Source: Branchiostoma floridae
Taxonomy: Eukaryota; Chordata; Leptocardii; Amphioxiformes; Branchiostomatidae
DNA: 30,200 nt
Direction: 5' to 3'
Assembly (NCBI RefSeq): GCF_000003815.2
Contig: NC_049981.1
Span: 5,381,998 to 5,412,197, forward strand
Below are positions 27,353 to 30,200 of this stretch, piece after piece (positions within the stretch are counted from its first letter, which is position 1; every line of letters starts with the position of its first letter). The notes under the pieces are model-generated. The model did not search any database. It saw only the letters and a program-made list of their open reading frames with translations, and was not told where the DNA came from. Position numbers and translations under genes: made by a program.

Positions 27353-27562
27353 ATAACGCAAGTTCACCTTTATCCGTGGGGTAACCTATATCCGTTGTAT
27401 AATATATAAGGATAATAAGTCGACGGACTGTGGCTCTAAACTGCAATGCATGTATTTCAAAATGTTACAGTTTAAAACCACTGTCAGTCGATCCCTAAAT
27501 ACCATGTTTTTTTAAACGACGGATATAGGTTACCCCACGAATAAAGGTGAACTAGCGTTACA
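27353..27562. mobile_element. Palindromic MITE, 'ttcacctttatcc' family, copy 2
   Basis: Arms agttcacctttatccgtggg and gtaacctatatccgt on the left are matched by acggatataggttacccc and gaataaaggtgaact on the right, making TIRs of about 40 bp. The internal hairpin aaactgcaatgc / tgttacagttt is as in copy 1. Better preserved than copy 1. Confidence 0.85.
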
Positions 27563-27709
27563 TCTTGTGAACAGAAAATTGAAACAAAATTAAAAGTCAC
27601 CAAAATCGATGCCAAACAGAGAAAGAGTAAAGCCAAAGAAGGTGCTCCTTTTTGTATCTTTTAGTGGAACCTTTAAGTTCATCTCAAGATGGCTTATCAG
27701 TAATTTGCT

Positions 27710-27785
27710 CGGCATGGGGTCTGAGTTCGGTGAGGTGTCACTATGCCCCAGGGAAAGGACGCTTAATTAGTGACAATATCAGATA
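27710..27785 (+). repeat. 'ctcggcatggggtctg' repeat, copy 2
   Basis: ctcggcatggggtctgagtt, tcactatgccccagggaaag and gacgcttaattagtgac. Flanked by two related aagaaggtg(c/t)tcct segments at 27635 and 27797, so the unit may be about 150 bp. Confidence 0.6.
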
Positions 27786-27909
27786 GACAAAGAGCGAAGA
27801 AGGTGTTCCTCTTGTGTCTTCACGTGGGGTAACTGTAAGTCAATAGTCCTTGTCATACTGGTCTTGTCGCTTGAAGCTCGAGATAAGATTCACTAGTCTC
27901 CAAGCAGAC

Positions 27910-28158
27910 ATGTCAGCTGGATACAAAAGAGAAGAATTTAGTCAAATAAGGACAAGTGCGTTTACATTGGATGTTAGTCAGTGTTTTGGAGTCTCTTGCC
28001 GGGCGAACTCTTTATTTTGCCCACTTTCACCTTGCTTGACCGTTGCAGTAAGCAATGAAATTCAGCATTATATTTATAAAGAACATAAATTTGCAAATTC
28101 CTTGGAGCTTTTCAATATGCCAGCAGGGAAGGATTTGTACGAGACATTGCATTGTTAA
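27910..28158 (+). CDS. Unspliced 82-codon open frame, function unknown
   Basis: ATG at 27910 with G at -3, open to TAA at 28156-28158. The product begins MSAGYKREEFSQIRTSAF and ends LYETLHC. The frame is open upstream to about 27850. It has no signal peptide, no membrane helix and no motif I recognise; six cysteines are present. No flanking splice sites stand out. It lies between repeat fragments. Composition is protein-like, but an open frame of this length is expected by chance several times in a window this size. Confidence 0.12.
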   Translation: MSAGYKREEFSQIRTSAFTLDVSQCFGVSCRANSLFCPLSPCLTVAVSNEIQHYIYKEHKFANSLELFNMPAGKDLYETLHC

Positions 28159-28371
28159 TGTATGACTCTATCTTGCTTAACGTGTGTTTCTAAGTGCTTT
28201 CTAACATGTGTGGGCGGACTTGTATGAGATAAGGTCATAAATATGATGAGCCGTCTGGCTCAGATAAGGGTCTGCGGGCTCGTAAAGTAGAGGTCTTTTA
28301 AAATCTTCATCTTGCTACACGATGCAAGCACACAACTTAAGATAATCATTCTGTTTACATCGTGAATGCAT

Positions 28372-28437
28372 GACTGTGTATGTGTGTTTGTATGCGTGTG
28401 CATGTATGTGTGTGTGTATATGTGTGTGTTTTTTGTT

Positions 28438-28468
<31 letters not shown>

Positions 28469-28546
28469 GTGTACGTGTAAACTTGTGTATGCGTGTGTGT
28501 GTGTGTGAATGTGTGTGTAGGTGTATGTGTGTGTGTGTTTGTGTGT

Positions 28547-28599
<53 letters not shown>

Positions 28600-28632
28600 A
28601 GTGTTTGTGTGCACGGGTGTGTATTTGTGTAT
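28372..28632 (+). repeat. Long interrupted (GT)n microsatellite
   Basis: About 260 bp of gt dinucleotides with tat, gcat and ttt interruptions, including a pure run near 28551-28598. The long frames on both strands here (poly-VC/TH) are artefacts. Confidence 0.95.
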
Positions 28633-28831
28633 ATTTCCATGTTGACACGTACATCAATGTTGATCTCTCTGCGATGAGGACTTTGACTTCAGAATCAGTC
28701 GCCCCTGTGAGACCGGGCGTGGCTAATCAGTCCAATCTAGATCTCTATGTACAGAAGAGTTTAAATCCTGACCCGGTCTCAGCATGAGGCGCCTCCTGTC
28801 CCTGTAAATCCCCATTATAAATGTCATGTAT

Positions 28832-28910
28832 CTCGGCATGGGGTGTGTTGTCACCTCGTGTCTCTAATAGAAGGACTCACGCCCCGGGCGAGGGGATGCT
28901 TATCGAAGAG
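28832..28910 (+). repeat. 'ctcggcatggggtctg' repeat, copy 3
   Basis: ctcggcatggggtgtgttgt, cacctcgtgtctctaatag, cgccccgggcgaggggatgc and ttatcgaagagcgaac. Confidence 0.6.
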
Positions 28911-28919
28911 CGAACAATC

Positions 28920-28999
28920 TTAAGATAGAGAAGAAGTCGACTCAATCAGCTGAACGTCGTGTAAGTAGTTTGCCCTAGTCTCTGCCGGCATTGTCGTGT
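28920..28999 (-). CDS. Candidate terminal exon, unrecognised
   Basis: Acceptor ctggtctgtcgttttag precedes a frame of 25 residues ending TAA (TTMPAETRANYLHDVQLIES near the start, then STSSLS). Two bases start the exon, so the previous exon must carry one base. The frame extends upstream without a stop to 29150 as a hydrophobic stretch, so an unspliced reading is also possible. A strong plus-strand donor (gtaagt) lies opposite at 28961, so strand is not certain. Confidence 0.25.
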
Positions 29000-29309
29000 C
29001 TAAAACGACAGACCAGCATAGCGGTTTGAAAATTTCACGTTTTATGACTGTACATATTCTGCTTATACTAAGGGCAAGTAAGTGCCCCAAGAAATGAATA
29101 CTAAGGAAGGCAAGGCTGGTAAAGGAAAAGACTGTAAATATTTTACACACGGCGCACCAAACATCCTTTTATCATATCTGCCCAGACTGGATATAGATAT
29201 CCTAGAAATAGACTAGAATCCCAAAGGCCTTGCTTATGGGGGTGCGGGGATTGTAGAATTCGGCAAAAAGTCGAGAAATCAGTTGGACAGGGGAGTCAGT
29301 CCACGCTAA

Positions 29310-29662
29310 TAGGGCCTTCACACTGTGAAACCATGATTAGCAGGAATCAAGCAGAACCAGCCGGAATGAAGTATAGCAAAATGGAAAGTTTTTAGCATGC
29401 CATAAACTTTCGGCACAGCCAAAAGACTGACACAAATATCTGGAATGCAGTGAGCATTTCTAGAATACTCTACGAATTCCCAGGAATGGAAAAAATAATT
29501 CTGACGGCATTTCGGCTCATTCCTTCTCGTGAGAAGGAGATGTAAGGTCCATTTGGAATTCCCACCCAAATGGCCCCAAATGTGCCACGAATTTTGCAAA
29601 TACTTCATTCCGGCTAGTTCTGCTTGATTCCTGTTGATTCGGTTTCAGTGTGAAGGCCTTAT
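29310..29662. mobile_element. Long-hairpin MITE, 'ggccttcacactg' family, copy 2
   Basis: Ends agggccttcacactgtgaaa and tttcagtgtgaaggcctta are inverted with about 70-bp arms (gattagcaggaatcaagcag / ctgcttgattcctgttgatt). The centre gttttta-gcatgccataaac to tctgacggcatttcggctc matches copy 1 (4949-5470) in the same orientation. Confidence 0.83.
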
Positions 29663-29764
29663 AAGGTTGCGCGGCCGACCAACTCCTTTGGTAGCAAAAC
29701 TTCCCTTGCAAAGTATTCTCCCAATAATAGCCAGCGTAGTCAGTCGGGTATAGACTAGAAATAG

Positions 29765-30195
29765 ACCCCTAGTCTCCTGTGAGATTACCAATGTAATATA
29801 ACGGTAGATAGAACACGAGAAGACGAAGTACGCCAAGCAAGACATCATGAGCATAGCTTTGTTCGTGGCTTTAGATAAAGTCTTTTGATAACATCCAGCC
29901 AGCATGGGTATACAAACTTATAGACATATTCTCTTATCATGATAGAAACATAGTCTCCGGGTAGGTTTAAGAAATGTAACATTATGTTGGTAGAACGAAA
30001 GGAAGACGAATAAGATAACTTAGTCTCATCATTTGTAGCGTGCATCCGAAACGAATATACTGACCTCTTACAAGCCTCATAGTCTCCAGAGGGGATCACT
30101 GAAGGAATGGGGCTAGACAAAGAAAAGGAAGATGAAGTACGCAATGTAAGGTGCCCTGTGTATAATTTTGTTCATGGCTTTAGACTTAGTCTCAT
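29765..30195. repeat. Three-unit tandem repeat at the window edge
   Basis: tagtctcc anchors at about 29771, 29952 and 30082 are each followed by a gaacacgagaagacgaa / gaacgaaaggaagacgaa / aagaaaaggaagatgaa block. Units 1 and 3 also share gaagtacgc, tttgttc-tggctttaga and agtct. On the minus strand units 1 and 3 read AKA-like then AYF(V/I)F in one frame, but unit 2 does not. The array may continue beyond 30200. Confidence 0.55.
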
Positions 30196-30200
30196 GATTG

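Noticed and set aside
28711-28766. gagaccggg ... cccggtctc inverted repeat as a terminator or MITE
   Set aside because: Only 9-bp arms 38 bp apart; no second copy and no terminal structure.
28260-28787. Long frames of up to 126 codons
   Set aside because: Poly-TH and poly-VC translations of the GT microsatellite.

Overview
The window looks like intergenic and intronic DNA from an invertebrate deuterostome, most likely a cephalochordate (amphioxus, Branchiostoma). I infer this from repeat style: several palindromic MITE families, tRNA-derived SINE copies with the 'ccacccaggtgta' body, poly-purine/pyrimidine microsatellites, and two assembly gaps of exactly 100 N (7956-8055 and 9664-9763). No bacterial-type gene, rRNA, CRISPR array or viral gene is visible. 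No long open frame is a gene; coding sequence, where present, is in short exons that must be read from splice sites and reading phase.

Best exon models, all unnamed and all needing transcript data: (a) minus strand 6734-8291, two exons giving a 73-residue protein with a presequence-like N-terminus and one membrane helix; (b) upstream of it on the same strand, 8267-9402, a four-exon frame whose last exon overlaps (a) in another phase and whose start codon lies inside a tandem RFX X-box; (c) minus strand 136-1114, three exons forming a C-terminus; (d) plus strand 2790-3644, two exons; (e) minus strand 4061-4305, a 44-codon two-exon frame; (f) minus strand 13506-14138, three small exons; (g) minus strand 17673-18195, with an in-frame 15-bp repeat; (h) an exon at 16408-17586 apparently split by a 1.1-kb transposon. 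Weaker single exons are listed with low confidence.

Layout: 1-1.5 kb model (c) and two copies of an interspersed repeat; 1.5-2.4 kb a four-unit diverged tandem array; 2.8-4.7 kb model (d) with a palindromic MITE and a SINE in its intron, model (e), and a second MITE copy; 4.9-6.1 kb two more MITEs; 6.7-9.4 kb models (a) and (b); 11.6-13.4 kb an old ~690-bp tandem duplication split by a MITE; 13.5-14.1 kb model (f); 15.5-16.0 kb a SINE with a nested inverted-repeat element; 16.4-17.5 kb a long TIR element; 17.7-18.2 kb model (g); 19.1-20.6 kb two MITEs; 20.9-22.3 kb a seven-unit array; 22.9-25.4 kb palindromes, a duplication and hairpins; 25.5-30.2 kb repeats, microsatellites, candidate exons and a partial tandem repeat at the right edge.

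Most of the recognisable DNA is non-autonomous mobile elements and their decay products. No transposase or reverse transcriptase domain is visible. Exon models rest on splice consensus, phase agreement and protein-like composition read by eye, which can produce false positives in 60 kb of two-strand sequence; the confidences reflect that.
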